A stretch of 10,764 nt of DNA from Acidobacteriota bacterium (GCA_026394095.1 JAPKYY010001032.1:1-10764); one strand, 5' to 3'; shown: positions 1-6,819, counted from the stretch's first letter. Program-made: numbers and translations. The notes: generated by a model from the sequence alone, not told the origin.

Positions 1-348
1 GAAGGGAAACGCCTGCGTGGCAAGTTGATGGCAGGTAGAAAGCTAATAGTTGGCGATAGGACTGTTGCTCTGTTGAGCGATGAAGCTGTCGCAAAGGTGC
101 TCGATGACGAGCGATTGATCGGAGCGGAGCTTGAGGTGGAAGGCTCGACAACTGGGGATGGAAGCTTCGAGATCGATGGAATCCATACCAAGCCGGTCTA
201 TACCTTCATAAAGGGAGAGCGGTTAGGGGTGAGTTATTGGTGCGAGATCTGCTACATCCGCACCTATTCTCCTGGCAAGTGCTGGTGTTGCCAGGAAGAC
301 ACCAAGCTCGACCCGAAGGATCCCAACACGCCAGACCGTAAGCCTTAA
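1..348 (+). CDS. Small cysteine-motif protein of unknown function, 5' partial
   Basis: The reading frame is open to the left edge, and the residues before the first Met (position 28) and the TTG at 25 look like continuous protein, so the true start probably lies outside the window. There are 115 visible residues. The first ~70 look like a small beta-rich domain of alternating hydrophobic and charged residues (KLIVGDRTVALL, GAELEVEGS, SFEIDGIHTKPVY). The C-terminal third carries CEIC (Cys81, Cys84), then ten residues later CWCC (Cys94, Cys96, Cys97), followed by an acidic, Pro-rich tail. This cysteine cluster could bind a metal or form disulfides; the sequence does not decide which. I recall similar small proteins with a YWCxxCxIRTYTPGxCWCCQ motif from Acidobacteriota, but none with a known role. 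It lies 9 nt upstream of the epimerase-like gene and is probably co-transcribed with it. The function is unknown. Confidence 0.7.
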   Translation, partial: EGKRLRGKLMAGRKLIVGDRTVALLSDEAVAKVLDDERLIGAELEVEGSTTGDGSFEIDGIHTKPVYTFIKGERLGVSYWCEICYIRTYSPGKCWCCQEDTKLDPKDPNTPDRKP

Positions 349-357
349 GATAGGCAT

Positions 358-1320
358 ATGGCACAATATCGAGCGGTACAGACCAGTGAAGACGGACAGT
401 CGGTGGTGCGGCTGACAGAAGTAGAGAGCAACAGCGAAGTGGCGGTTGCGCCTGGTTTTGGGGCAAACTCCTATGACTTCCATGTAAATGGCAAGAAGGT
501 GTTCTGGGGGCCTCCTGGCGTTGGCATCGGTGAACTGGTGTCCAAGCCCCGCTTGCTCGGCAATCCATTGTTGTCGCCTTGGGCGAACCGGATTGAGGGG
601 ATGAGCTACAAGGTGAACGGCAAGGAGTACTTGCTCAATGGTGCGCTGGGAAACTTGCGCCTCGATGGAAACAAAAATCCAATTCACGGTCTCGTAACCT
701 TCACCAAACTTTGGCAAGTGAAAGAAGTGTCAGCGCAGAAGGACCATGCTCTGGTTCGAATGACGCTGGATTGTTCGAAGCAGCCGGATTGGCTGGCTCA
801 GTTTCCTTTCCCGCATCGGATTGAATTGACCTACAAATTAACGGCAGGAACGCTTGAAGTGATTACGGCTGTCGAAAATCTGGCAACCGAGCCGATGCCG
901 CTGGCGATTGGATATCACCCCTATTTTCAATTGAGCGATGCACCGAGGGATGAATGGGAAGTGACGATCCCTGCAAAGGACTTGCTGGTTTTGTCTCCGA
1001 AGTTGATCCCAACTGGGGAGAAGAAGCCAAACCCGTATCCGAAGGGAATGAAGCTGAAGGGGGTGGTGCTCGACGATGTATTCGGTGGGTTGGAAGAGAA
1101 GGCTACGTTTCGGGTGAAGGGCAAGTCGCAGGCAATTGAAGTGATTTACGGCAAAGATTATCCTATTGGCGTCGTCTACGCACCAGCCGGCCAGTCATTT
1201 ATTTGCTTCGAGCCGATGACGGCACCAACAAATGCTTTCAATACTCCTGGTAGCTACAAAACAATCGCGCCAGGAATGACCTGGCGCGAGAGCTATTGGA
1301 TTCGGACGAGCGGCTTCTAA
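358..1320 (+). CDS. Aldose 1-epimerase (mutarotase) family protein
   Basis: This 320-residue protein has the galactose-mutarotase fold. Family enzymes interconvert the alpha and beta anomers of free sugars, or in some branches epimerise sugar phosphates. Visible landmarks are the substrate-pocket segment NPLLSPWANRIEG (69-81), the IHG motif with His110, the YHPYFQL motif with His187 (the usual catalytic acid position, HxYFNL in GalM) and CFEPMTAPTNAFN with Glu285 (the usual catalytic base). All expected catalytic residues are therefore present. The length is near the family norm of 300-350. No signal peptide is seen, so it is probably cytoplasmic. The start is ATG, with only a weak purine stretch (gatagg) just upstream. 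Translation is probably coupled to the preceding gene, which ends 9 nt before. The true sugar is not evident, so galM is not assigned. The last codons contain a perfect inverted repeat that reads as a terminator for the opposite strand. Confidence 0.9.
   Translation: MAQYRAVQTSEDGQSVVRLTEVESNSEVAVAPGFGANSYDFHVNGKKVFWGPPGVGIGELVSKPRLLGNPLLSPWANRIEGMSYKVNGKEYLLNGALGNLRLDGNKNPIHGLVTFTKLWQVKEVSAQKDHALVRMTLDCSKQPDWLAQFPFPHRIELTYKLTAGTLEVITAVENLATEPMPLAIGYHPYFQLSDAPRDEWEVTIPAKDLLVLSPKLIPTGEKKPNPYPKGMKLKGVVLDDVFGGLEEKATFRVKGKSQAIEVIYGKDYPIGVVYAPAGQSFICFEPMTAPTNAFNTPGSYKTIAPGMTWRESYWIRTSGF
1255..1289 (-). terminator. Intrinsic terminator of the bamA-skp cluster, inside the epimerase gene
   Basis: A perfect 10-bp stem (arms 1265-1274 and 1280-1289, TCGCGCCAGG/CCTGGCGCGA) closes a 5-nt loop. 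Read on the minus strand it is followed directly by TTGTTTTGT. It lies 38 nt past the skp stop codon, where a terminator for the minus-strand operon is expected, and overlaps codons ~303-310 of the convergent epimerase gene. On the plus strand there is no T-run after the stem. Confidence 0.75.
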
Positions 1321-1335
1321 AGCCGCTTACTTCTT
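1309..1335 (+). terminator. Possible terminator of the epimerase operon
   Basis: A 7-bp stem (AGCGGCT 1309-1315 / AGCCGCT 1321-1327) closes the loop TCTAA, which contains the epimerase stop codon. It is followed by TACTTCTT on the plus strand. The stem is short and the T-run is interrupted, so this is weaker than the minus-strand terminator nearby. Confidence 0.45.
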
Positions 1336-1926
1336 AACGGGAGCTGCAGTCTTGGGAGCTGCCGGAGCTGCAGTCTTCGGGGCTGCAGGAGCTGCCATCG
1401 TCGAAGGAGCATTTGCGTCATAAAGCTTGATCACTTCGTTTGTGATGTCGAGGGTGTTCGACGCCCAGATTACCGGAGTCTGCGGTGAGCTAATGTCGAG
1501 GATCATCGAGAAGCCGTTATCCGTGGCGTACTTGTTGATCACCTGCATGATGCGGCCACCGAGTTCGTTCAGCACCTTCTGCTGTTCCTGATCGAATTCA
1601 GCCTGGGCATCTTCGCTCTCACGTTGCAGGCTCTTCGTCTTCATTTCGATGTCTGTCTGGAGCTTGCGTTTTGCTTCTTCGCTGCCTACTGTCCCGAGCT
1701 TCTGGTATTGGGCCTGCAGTGCCTGTACGCTTGCATTGGATTTCTCAATATCCTTGCGGCGAGGTTCAAAGCGTGTCTGGAGCTCAGCCGCCGCCTTCTG
1801 GCCGTCTTTTGTTGAGACTATTGCCTGCTGAATATTGATCGTGCCTACTTTGTTCTGCGCGAAAGCGGAGACGGAGAGACCGAGCACTACAGCGCCGGCC
1901 AGGATGTTTTTAACGAAAATGCTCAT
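1327..1926 (-). CDS. skp: OmpH/Skp-family periplasmic chaperone
   Basis: This 199-residue protein fits the Skp (OmpH) family, trimeric periplasmic chaperones that hold unfolded outer-membrane proteins on their way to the BAM complex. A signal peptide is clear: basic MSIFVK, a hydrophobic core, and AFA|Q cleavage near residue 23. The mature start KVGTINIQQAIVST matches the family's first strand (VGxVDxQxxL). Residues ~42-125 form the long charged coiled-coil arm, rich in Gln, Glu and Lys. The family's conserved C-terminal strand region follows (NKYATDNGFSMILD, 131-144). The last ~25 residues are an unusual Ala-Pro-Lys-Thr repeat tail absent from the E. coli protein. It starts 41 nt after bamA, with a purine-rich AAAGAGAAA ahead of the ATG, which is the classic bamA-skp order. 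It is convergent with the epimerase gene, 6 nt apart. Confidence 0.9.
   Translation of the reverse strand: MSIFVKNILAGAVVLGLSVSAFAQNKVGTINIQQAIVSTKDGQKAAAELQTRFEPRRKDIEKSNASVQALQAQYQKLGTVGSEEAKRKLQTDIEMKTKSLQRESEDAQAEFDQEQQKVLNELGGRIMQVINKYATDNGFSMILDISSPQTPVIWASNTLDITNEVIKLYDANAPSTMAAPAAPKTAAPAAPKTAAPVKK
1340..1396 (-). repeat. 24-bp tandem repeat encoding the Pro/Ala tail of Skp
   Basis: About 2.4 copies of a 24-bp unit (1340-1363, 1364-1387, partial 1388-1396) encode the octapeptide pattern A-A-P-K-T-A-A-P in the C-terminal tail of the Skp-like protein. Units 1 and 2 differ at only a few bases. Such in-frame repeats may vary in copy number between strains. Confidence 0.8.
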
Positions 1927-1967
1927 TTACTTGGATTTCTCTTTCAGGATCTTATCAAAACCGTTGG

Positions 1968-4121
1968 TTAGAATGTGCGGCTGATCGTAAAGCGGAAGAT
2001 TCTCTGTCTTTCGCGATACGGGCTGCCCTGGCCAAACTGGGCAACCGAGTTGATAAAGGTGGCTTGGTTCGGGAAGTACGACCTGTCAGCTGCGATCGGC
2101 GGCTGGATAAAGTCGTCAACCCGGAGGGGATTGAAGGCGTAGTAGAAGCGGAAGGGCGCATTTACAACCGGCATCATAATCTGTACTTCAAGGCCGGTTG
2201 ACATGCGGGGCTTCTGGGTGAAGTCGATTAGGAAGGCTTTGTTTTCAAAGCCAGCCTGCGGGAAGTCGGCGTTCAGCTGAGCGATTCGACCCGGGTTGAG
2301 GTTAAGGCCGTTCGAGCGGCTAATTCGGTTCACACCGATGTCGGCAAAAGCGGCCAGGACTACCGGGCCAAAGATCGGAATCCGGTACTCAAAGTTACCG
2401 ACACCCTGCGTGTCGCCACCTGGATAAATGATCTGGTAGGTAGGGATGGTCTGCGTGACATTGCTCAAAACGAGCTTGCCGTCTGTGCCGATGGACCGCT
2501 GAATTCTGGCGCTGCCATCTTCGTTCAAGACCGGAACTGTGGCCTTGCTGGGAATGTAGGCCAGAGGGCTGATACCCCAGATGTCAAATCCGCGGATATC
2601 ATTTTCACCACCCATGTAGAAGCGGTTGAATGGCGGTGCAGTTTTGCCGCCATAACCAGTGATGAAGCGGCCCAATGTGTGGACCCCGATGACGTGGCCC
2701 TTCTTGAAGCCAGCGCGGAAGTACTTGAAGTCAATCGTGGGTTCGATCATGTTGGTGTTGCCACCGAGGAAAGAACCAGCGAAAGTGCTTGAGATGTAGA
2801 TCGACTTACCGCGAGAAGGCGTGACCGGGTGATCGACTGTGTTGTATGAGTAGTTGGGGATGATCGATGACTGACGGATACCGGAGAGCTGGTTGGGGCC
2901 GTCAAGGTTCTGGAAGTTCACCGCTTCGAAGTAGGTACGGGCGGCCGTTGTGGACGGAGCGTACTTTGAATTCGAGTAGCTGTAGGTGAGGCCGACACGA
3001 GCAAAACTTCTACGCAGAAGTGTCGAGGCATAGGCGGTGAATCCGTAGCCGTTGGACGAGTAGTTGAGCAGGTTGTCGCGGCCGAGCGAGTTGAATTGCT
3101 GCGTCAGGTTACGACCGGAGAAAAGCGAAACTTCGCGGCCCTGATCGTAATTGAAGCGCTGGTAGAAGATCGTGAAACCAACCTGGACTGGCTTATCGAG
3201 GAAATAGGGTTCGGTAAAGCCGAAGGTTGCCGAGCGGATTCGGTCACCCAGCTGGGTGTCGAGAGAAAGCGTCTCGCCGAGGCCCAGGAAGTTGTTGGTG
3301 GAGTAGCCGAAGCTAACGAAGCTGCCAGCGATGCCGGAGACGCCACCGGACATCTGGACCGAGTTCTTTCCGCGTTCCTTCACCTTGAGAGTGATGTCAA
3401 CGGTATTGTTTTTGGTGTCGCGGGTAATGTTTGCAGCTTCGTTTTCTTTGAGAACTTCAAAGTAGCCGAGCTGGTTGAGGCGAAGCAAGCTGACTTCCCA
3501 TAGGCGGGAGTTGAAGAGATCACCTTCGTCGAGGAGGATTTCACGACGGATTACCTTGTCGCGCGTTGTCGTGTTGCCCGCAAAGTCGATGCGACGAACG
3601 AAGAACTGTTTGCCTTCGTCTACATTGAGCGTAAGGTCGATCTTGCCGTTCTTGATGTCTGGCTCTAAACCTGGCTCAGGAACGAAATCAAGGAAGCCGA
3701 ATTGGCCGTAAAGCTTGCGCATGTCTTCGAGACCCTTGCGGAGCTTTGCCGTGGAAAATACGTCGCCTTCTCCCATGCCAAGGACTCTGCTAAAGAGTTC
3801 TTCGGGTGCGCGGAAAAATTTGACGCCAACCAGGTTCAACTTCTGTAGGCGGTACTTTGGCCCTTCGTCAATGTTGACCCTGAAATCTGCGCGCTTGCCG
3901 GGTTTGTTTGGCTTAACTACAGGAATACGAAAGCCCTTGCCACCGACATCCTTGATCACCGGGTCTTCGGCGCTAGCCTTAGCTGTAAAGTAGCCCTTCT
4001 CCTGATAGAAGCTTTGGACGCGGCTCATGTCTTCTTCGAGCTTTGTGGCGTCATAGGTCTTGGCGAAGAGGTTCTCAAGGAGGATGGAACGTGGGATACC
4101 AACCGGACGCAGGTTCTTCAT
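1968..4121 (-). CDS. bamA: BamA, C-terminal fragment: POTRA3-5 and outer-membrane barrel
   Basis: This 717-residue frame holds most of BamA, the Omp85 protein that folds and inserts beta-barrel proteins into the outer membrane. It contains the rest of POTRA3 (to ~88), POTRA4 (~90-168, ending LTLNVDEG), POTRA5 (~172-250, VRRIDFAGNTTTRDKVIRREILLDEGDLF) and the 16-strand barrel (~255-717). The barrel has the loop-6 motif IRGF (Arg510) after GGEND and a terminal Phe (FTISRTF), the usual recognition end of outer-membrane proteins. The first Met is not a natural start. The same frame reads back through VGNIDIQGNKVFSDAVVRRA, plain POTRA3 sequence, with no stop before 4190 and no Shine-Dalgarno sequence before the ATG. 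The piece overlaps the N-terminal fragment as ATGA, so coupled reinitiation is possible, but a frame-disrupting deletion or sequencing error is more likely. Confidence 0.85.
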   Translation of the reverse strand: MKNLRPVGIPRSILLENLFAKTYDATKLEEDMSRVQSFYQEKGYFTAKASAEDPVIKDVGGKGFRIPVVKPNKPGKRADFRVNIDEGPKYRLQKLNLVGVKFFRAPEELFSRVLGMGEGDVFSTAKLRKGLEDMRKLYGQFGFLDFVPEPGLEPDIKNGKIDLTLNVDEGKQFFVRRIDFAGNTTTRDKVIRREILLDEGDLFNSRLWEVSLLRLNQLGYFEVLKENEAANITRDTKNNTVDITLKVKERGKNSVQMSGGVSGIAGSFVSFGYSTNNFLGLGETLSLDTQLGDRIRSATFGFTEPYFLDKPVQVGFTIFYQRFNYDQGREVSLFSGRNLTQQFNSLGRDNLLNYSSNGYGFTAYASTLLRRSFARVGLTYSYSNSKYAPSTTAARTYFEAVNFQNLDGPNQLSGIRQSSIIPNYSYNTVDHPVTPSRGKSIYISSTFAGSFLGGNTNMIEPTIDFKYFRAGFKKGHVIGVHTLGRFITGYGGKTAPPFNRFYMGGENDIRGFDIWGISPLAYIPSKATVPVLNEDGSARIQRSIGTDGKLVLSNVTQTIPTYQIIYPGGDTQGVGNFEYRIPIFGPVVLAAFADIGVNRISRSNGLNLNPGRIAQLNADFPQAGFENKAFLIDFTQKPRMSTGLEVQIMMPVVNAPFRFYYAFNPLRVDDFIQPPIAADRSYFPNQATFINSVAQFGQGSPYRERQRIFRFTISRTF

Positions 4122-4867
4122 CGCGCGCCGAACAACCGCATCGCTGAATACCTTGTTTCCCTGAATATCAATATTTCCAACTTGGAAAGGTATTCCTTTA
4201 GAACATTGGCGGCACGCTGGATCTTGTTGGGGTCGTACTGCTGTTCGACCTGGAGACCTACTTTTCGCTCTTTGAAGCGATCGAGGATCTCAGATACGGT
4301 GACTGACTTCATGCCATCGTACTTGATCGAACGAACCACGCGACGCTCGGTGACTACGTAACGGATGATCCAGCCAGTGCGGCCAGCTTCACGTTCCAAT
4401 CGGATGTCGTCGAATCTTGCGGTGTTCCATAGAGCCATGAAGTCCCGATTCAAAGAATCCTGGCTGTACTTGTCGCCCTTCTTGCTGATGATGAGTGCAC
4501 GAAGCGTGTCCTGGGGGACGCGACGCGAGCCGCGGAACTCGATAGCTTCGATTACGTCTTCAGATGGGGTGTCTGCCTGTGCAGGAGCTGGAGTCGCTGC
4601 AGTAGGCGAAGGCTGTGCGGGGTTCTCCAGTTTTGGCTTTGCAGGTGCCTGAGGCTCCGGCTTCGGCGCATCAACAGGAGTGGACGAAGGAACATTTTCA
4701 AATGGATTCGCGGGTTTGGGCTTGGCTGGCTGGGGTGCCGGAGGTTGAGATACCGGTGGCTGCTGGCTAGCTTGCTGCGCGAGTAGTGAAGAGTATGAGA
4801 ACGCCAGAACAACAACAATAGACTGCAGAAATGGCATACCCAGGCTTGCTCGCCTGTAAGACATCAT
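4118..4867 (-). CDS. bamA: BamA, N-terminal fragment: signal peptide, Pro-rich linker, POTRA1 and part of POTRA2
   Basis: This 249-residue frame encodes the start of BamA. A signal peptide covers ~1-30 (hydrophobic LQSIVVVLAFSYSSLLA|QQ). It is followed by a ~70-residue Pro/Ala/Lys-rich linker (31-102), longer than in E. coli BamA. POTRA1 covers ~104-175 (VIEAIEFRGSRRVPQDTLRALI). POTRA2 begins at ~176 (VVRSIKYDGMKSVTVSEIL) and reads normally through its second helix (NKIQRAANVLKEYLS, to Ser228). After that the frame is nonsense (KLEILIFRETRYSAMRLFGAR) and stops, because the correct frame has moved by one base. The last two strands of POTRA2, roughly 30 residues, are found in no frame. An AAAGGAA sits ~10 nt before the ATG pair; Met1, Met2 and Met11 are alternative starts. 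As drawn, this fragment could not form BamA alone. Confidence 0.8.
   Translation of the reverse strand: MMSYRRASLGMPFLQSIVVVLAFSYSSLLAQQASQQPPVSQPPAPQPAKPKPANPFENVPSSTPVDAPKPEPQAPAKPKLENPAQPSPTAATPAPAQADTPSEDVIEAIEFRGSRRVPQDTLRALIISKKGDKYSQDSLNRDFMALWNTARFDDIRLEREAGRTGWIIRYVVTERRVVRSIKYDGMKSVTVSEILDRFKERKVGLQVEQQYDPNKIQRAANVLKEYLSKLEILIFRETRYSAMRLFGAR
4184..4190 (-). other. Frameshift/deletion junction in bamA
   Basis: The seven bases CCTTTCC fit both flanking readings. In the upstream frame they belong to KEYLS (end of the POTRA2 helix); in the downstream frame they belong to PFQVGNI (start of POTRA3). This is what a deletion between two copies of a short repeat, or an assembly collapse, would leave. 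The frame shift is -1 (equivalent to +2). No classical slippery heptamer in the upstream frame is seen. Confidence 0.6.
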
Positions 4868-4978
4868 CTAAAGCTGGTTCCTTTCCACTCTGCGCCTTTG
4901 AAGAGACGAAGCCAAATCTGGTTGGGTTTCAAACGAAATACCTAGTCCAAGGGAAATTCTCACGCCTAAGGCCGAGCC

Positions 4979-5527
4979 CTAATCGGCGGAGATTTGCGTC
5001 TCTTTTGAAGAGCGCACAAATACTGAGTATAAACCAACACAAATGCCAAGGAGGACGAAGGAGAAGAAGATCGACGGTCTACGCGAATATTGTGAGACCA
5101 AAGGGAAAGAATTTCGCCAAAAAAAACCGTCCAGAAGGTAAAACCAGCTCGTTGCTGCAAGGATTCCCAAAAAGAGGGAAGTCAGCGGGCGAAGGGTGGG
5201 CGGGATTAGAGCCGCAAAGCCCAGCGCAAATGCCGTCGAAAAAAGCAGGTGCGTAGCAAGCCCGGAAAGGGTATGAAACCCGAAATCGGGCCGAAGGCTA
5301 TTTTGTCCGTAGAAGAGACCTGCCATCAGATTCGGTAGTGTCCAAAAGGAATGAGAACTGGAGCGGGAAGCGATTCCACACCAGAACATCATGAGTATTG
5401 AGGCAAGAGAAGCGGCCTGCAACGCGGCGAAGAGCCGATCGGTGCGGGTGGTTTGTAGTTGGGAACCTAGGCCCGGGTTTGGCGCCGGAGGGTCAGGGAA
5501 TGAGTCCGGAGAAGACGAATCGATCAT
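4979..5527 (-). CDS. Four-helix membrane protein of unknown function
   Basis: This 182-residue protein begins with a hydrophilic Pro/Ser-rich N-terminus (1-30). Four likely transmembrane helices follow: ~32-53 (LFAALQAASLASILMMFWCG), ~87-108, ~113-132 (LTSLFLGILAATSWFYLLDG) and ~152-171. A hydrophobic aromatic stretch, FWTLPNLMAGLFYGQ (61-75), may be a short re-entrant or interfacial segment. The C-terminus is short and charged. The start chosen is the ATG at 5527, with AGG 7 nt upstream. ATG 5548 and GTG 5563 in the same frame are alternatives; the longer forms would run closer to, or into, the divergent synthase's start region. I recognise no family. It lies 111 nt upstream of bamA on the same strand and may be transcribed with it. 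A run of eight T (5126-5119) within the Gly-Phe-Phe-Trp codons is a place where sequencing or replication slippage would break the frame. Confidence 0.65.
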   Translation of the reverse strand: MIDSSSPDSFPDPPAPNPGLGSQLQTTRTDRLFAALQAASLASILMMFWCGIASRSSSHSFWTLPNLMAGLFYGQNSLRPDFGFHTLSGLATHLLFSTAFALGFAALIPPTLRPLTSLFLGILAATSWFYLLDGFFWRNSFPLVSQYSRRPSIFFSFVLLGICVGLYSVFVRSSKETQISAD

Positions 5528-5565
5528 GCCGCAACCTAATGGTAGCATTGGAGTTCTTAACACTT

Positions 5566-6819
5566 ATGACAATGCGGCTCGTATGTATCACCGGGATCGG
5601 CGTTATCAGTCCGAATGGATTGGGGCGCGAGGAGTTTTGGCGAAATACGCGAGCGGGCCAGAGCGGGGTTAAACAAATTTCCAGGTTTGATTGTTCAGGA
5701 CAGCCTGTGCAGATTGCCGGCGAAATTGTTGGATTCAATCCTCTCCAATACATGTCGGCCAGAGATCTCGACGGAACCGGCCTCGCAACGCCTTATGCAA
5801 TCGCTGCTGCCGGCGAAGCTTTGGCTGATGCCCGAGTGGATTGGCAGTCGATGGACCTTGACGCTCTTAGGCGAGTGAGCGTCTACGTCGGAAGTGGCGG
5901 AGGCAACCAGGAGTTTACTGAGAGACAGTATTCTTACTACTACAGCGGGCAGCAGAAAAAATGTAGTGTTTACGTAATCCCCTCCAGCACGCTGGGGACT
6001 CTGGCCAGTGAAATTTCGATGCAATATGGTTTTCGTGGCCTGAGCCACATGTTCAGCAACGGCTGCACCAGTTCTACCGACGCGATCGGTTATGCTTATC
6101 GAGCGGTCAAATATGGTGATGCCGAAATGGTAGTTTGTGGCGGAGTGGATGCCCCCATCGCACCACTCACGTTAAGGGGTTTCCAACTGTTGAGGATCAT
6201 GAGTACGGGTTCTAATGAAGCTCCCGAGCGCGCCTCAAAGCCATTCAGCGCTAGTCGCGATGGCTTTGTTCTTGCAGAAGGTGCCTGGTTTTTCGTGATG
6301 GAGAGCGAAGAAAGTGCTCGCCGCCGCGGTGCGTCAGTCTATGGAGAAATTGCCGGCTATGGGGCGACTTGTGAGGCATTCCACCGGGTCAGGCTGGAGG
6401 AGGTGGGCATAGAACCTGCACGGGCGATGGATTTAGCAATGACGGAGGCCGGGTTCAAGCCTGAAAGTTTTGACTACATTCACTATCATGGCACTGCCAC
6501 TCACCTGAACGACCGCGTGGAGACGACGGCGGTAAAGTTGGCCTTTGGGGATTATGCGCAGAACTTGCCGGGTTCTAGTGTCAAGAGCATGATTGGTCAT
6601 CCTCAGGGAGCTTGCGGGGCGGCAAGTCTGGCGACAACATTGCTTGCGATGAGAGATCGGTTTGCACCACCCACGATCAACCTCGACGAAGCTGCAGCGG
6701 AATGCGATTTGGACTACGTTGCAAATGTAGGCAGAGCGCTGGAAATTAAAAAAGCGATGGTGAACACCATCGCTTTTGGGAGCAAGAATGCAGCTCTTGC
6801 GGTCGGACTTGTAGACTGA
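5566..6819 (+). CDS. Orphan beta-ketoacyl-ACP synthase, FabF/KAS II-like
   Basis: This 417-residue thiolase-fold condensing enzyme should join an acyl-thioester to malonyl-ACP with loss of CO2. The N-terminus MRLVCITGIGVISPNGLG is typical. The nucleophile is Cys167 in SNGCTSSTDAIGYA, with His308 in HYHGTATHLND, Lys340 (SSVKSMIGH) and His345. These match the FabF Cys-His-Lys-His set in order and spacing. The C-terminal gate motif is AFGSKN. The nucleophile elbow GCTSS resembles that of type II polyketide KS-alpha proteins (GCTSG) more than the ACAT(G/S) of housekeeping FabF. No acyl carrier protein, chain-length factor or reductase is in view. ATG 5566 was chosen because GGAG lies 12 nt upstream; ATG 5572 is also plausible. 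The frame stays open upstream to 5398, but that extension is not family-like and is antisense to the membrane gene. The product could be a secondary lipid, polyketide or specialised fatty acid; fabF is not assigned. Confidence 0.88.
   Translation: MTMRLVCITGIGVISPNGLGREEFWRNTRAGQSGVKQISRFDCSGQPVQIAGEIVGFNPLQYMSARDLDGTGLATPYAIAAAGEALADARVDWQSMDLDALRRVSVYVGSGGGNQEFTERQYSYYYSGQQKKCSVYVIPSSTLGTLASEISMQYGFRGLSHMFSNGCTSSTDAIGYAYRAVKYGDAEMVVCGGVDAPIAPLTLRGFQLLRIMSTGSNEAPERASKPFSASRDGFVLAEGAWFFVMESEESARRRGASVYGEIAGYGATCEAFHRVRLEEVGIEPARAMDLAMTEAGFKPESFDYIHYHGTATHLNDRVETTAVKLAFGDYAQNLPGSSVKSMIGHPQGACGAASLATTLLAMRDRFAPPTINLDEAAAECDLDYVANVGRALEIKKAMVNTIAFGSKNAALAVGLVD
6743..6777 (-). terminator. Strong intrinsic terminator of the polysaccharide operon, inside the synthase gene
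   Basis: Perfect 13-bp arms (6750-6762 and 6765-6777) centre on GCGATGGT/ACCATCGC, with an effective loop GAAC. Read on the minus strand the GC stem is followed by TTTTTTAATTT, a strong uridine tract. It lies ~46 nt beyond the kinase stop codon. On the plus strand the same stem has only TTTT then GGG, and termination there would remove the synthase stop codon, so the site is best read as acting on the minus strand. Confidence 0.85.

Noticed and set aside
223..717. 164-residue minus-strand open frame
   Set aside because: It is antisense to the cysteine-motif gene and the epimerase start, both of which are better supported.
3096..3503. 135-residue plus-strand open frame
   Set aside because: It lies fully antisense to the BamA barrel region, whose protein sequence is clearly genuine. 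No domain was recognised in the antisense frame.
4184..4200. Programmed -1 frameshifting as the explanation for the split bamA
   Set aside because: No standard slippery heptamer lies in frame. A frameshift would join the frames but not restore the ~30 missing POTRA2 residues.
4971..4986. GCCGA/TCGGC hairpin near the membrane-protein stop codon
   Set aside because: The stem is only 5 bp with no T-run after it on the minus strand, which is too weak to call a terminator.
5398..5565. Upstream extension of the ketosynthase reading frame (56 extra residues)
   Set aside because: The extension is Arg-rich and unlike any synthase N-terminus. It is antisense to the membrane-protein gene, and the family start MRLVCITGIG begins at 5572.
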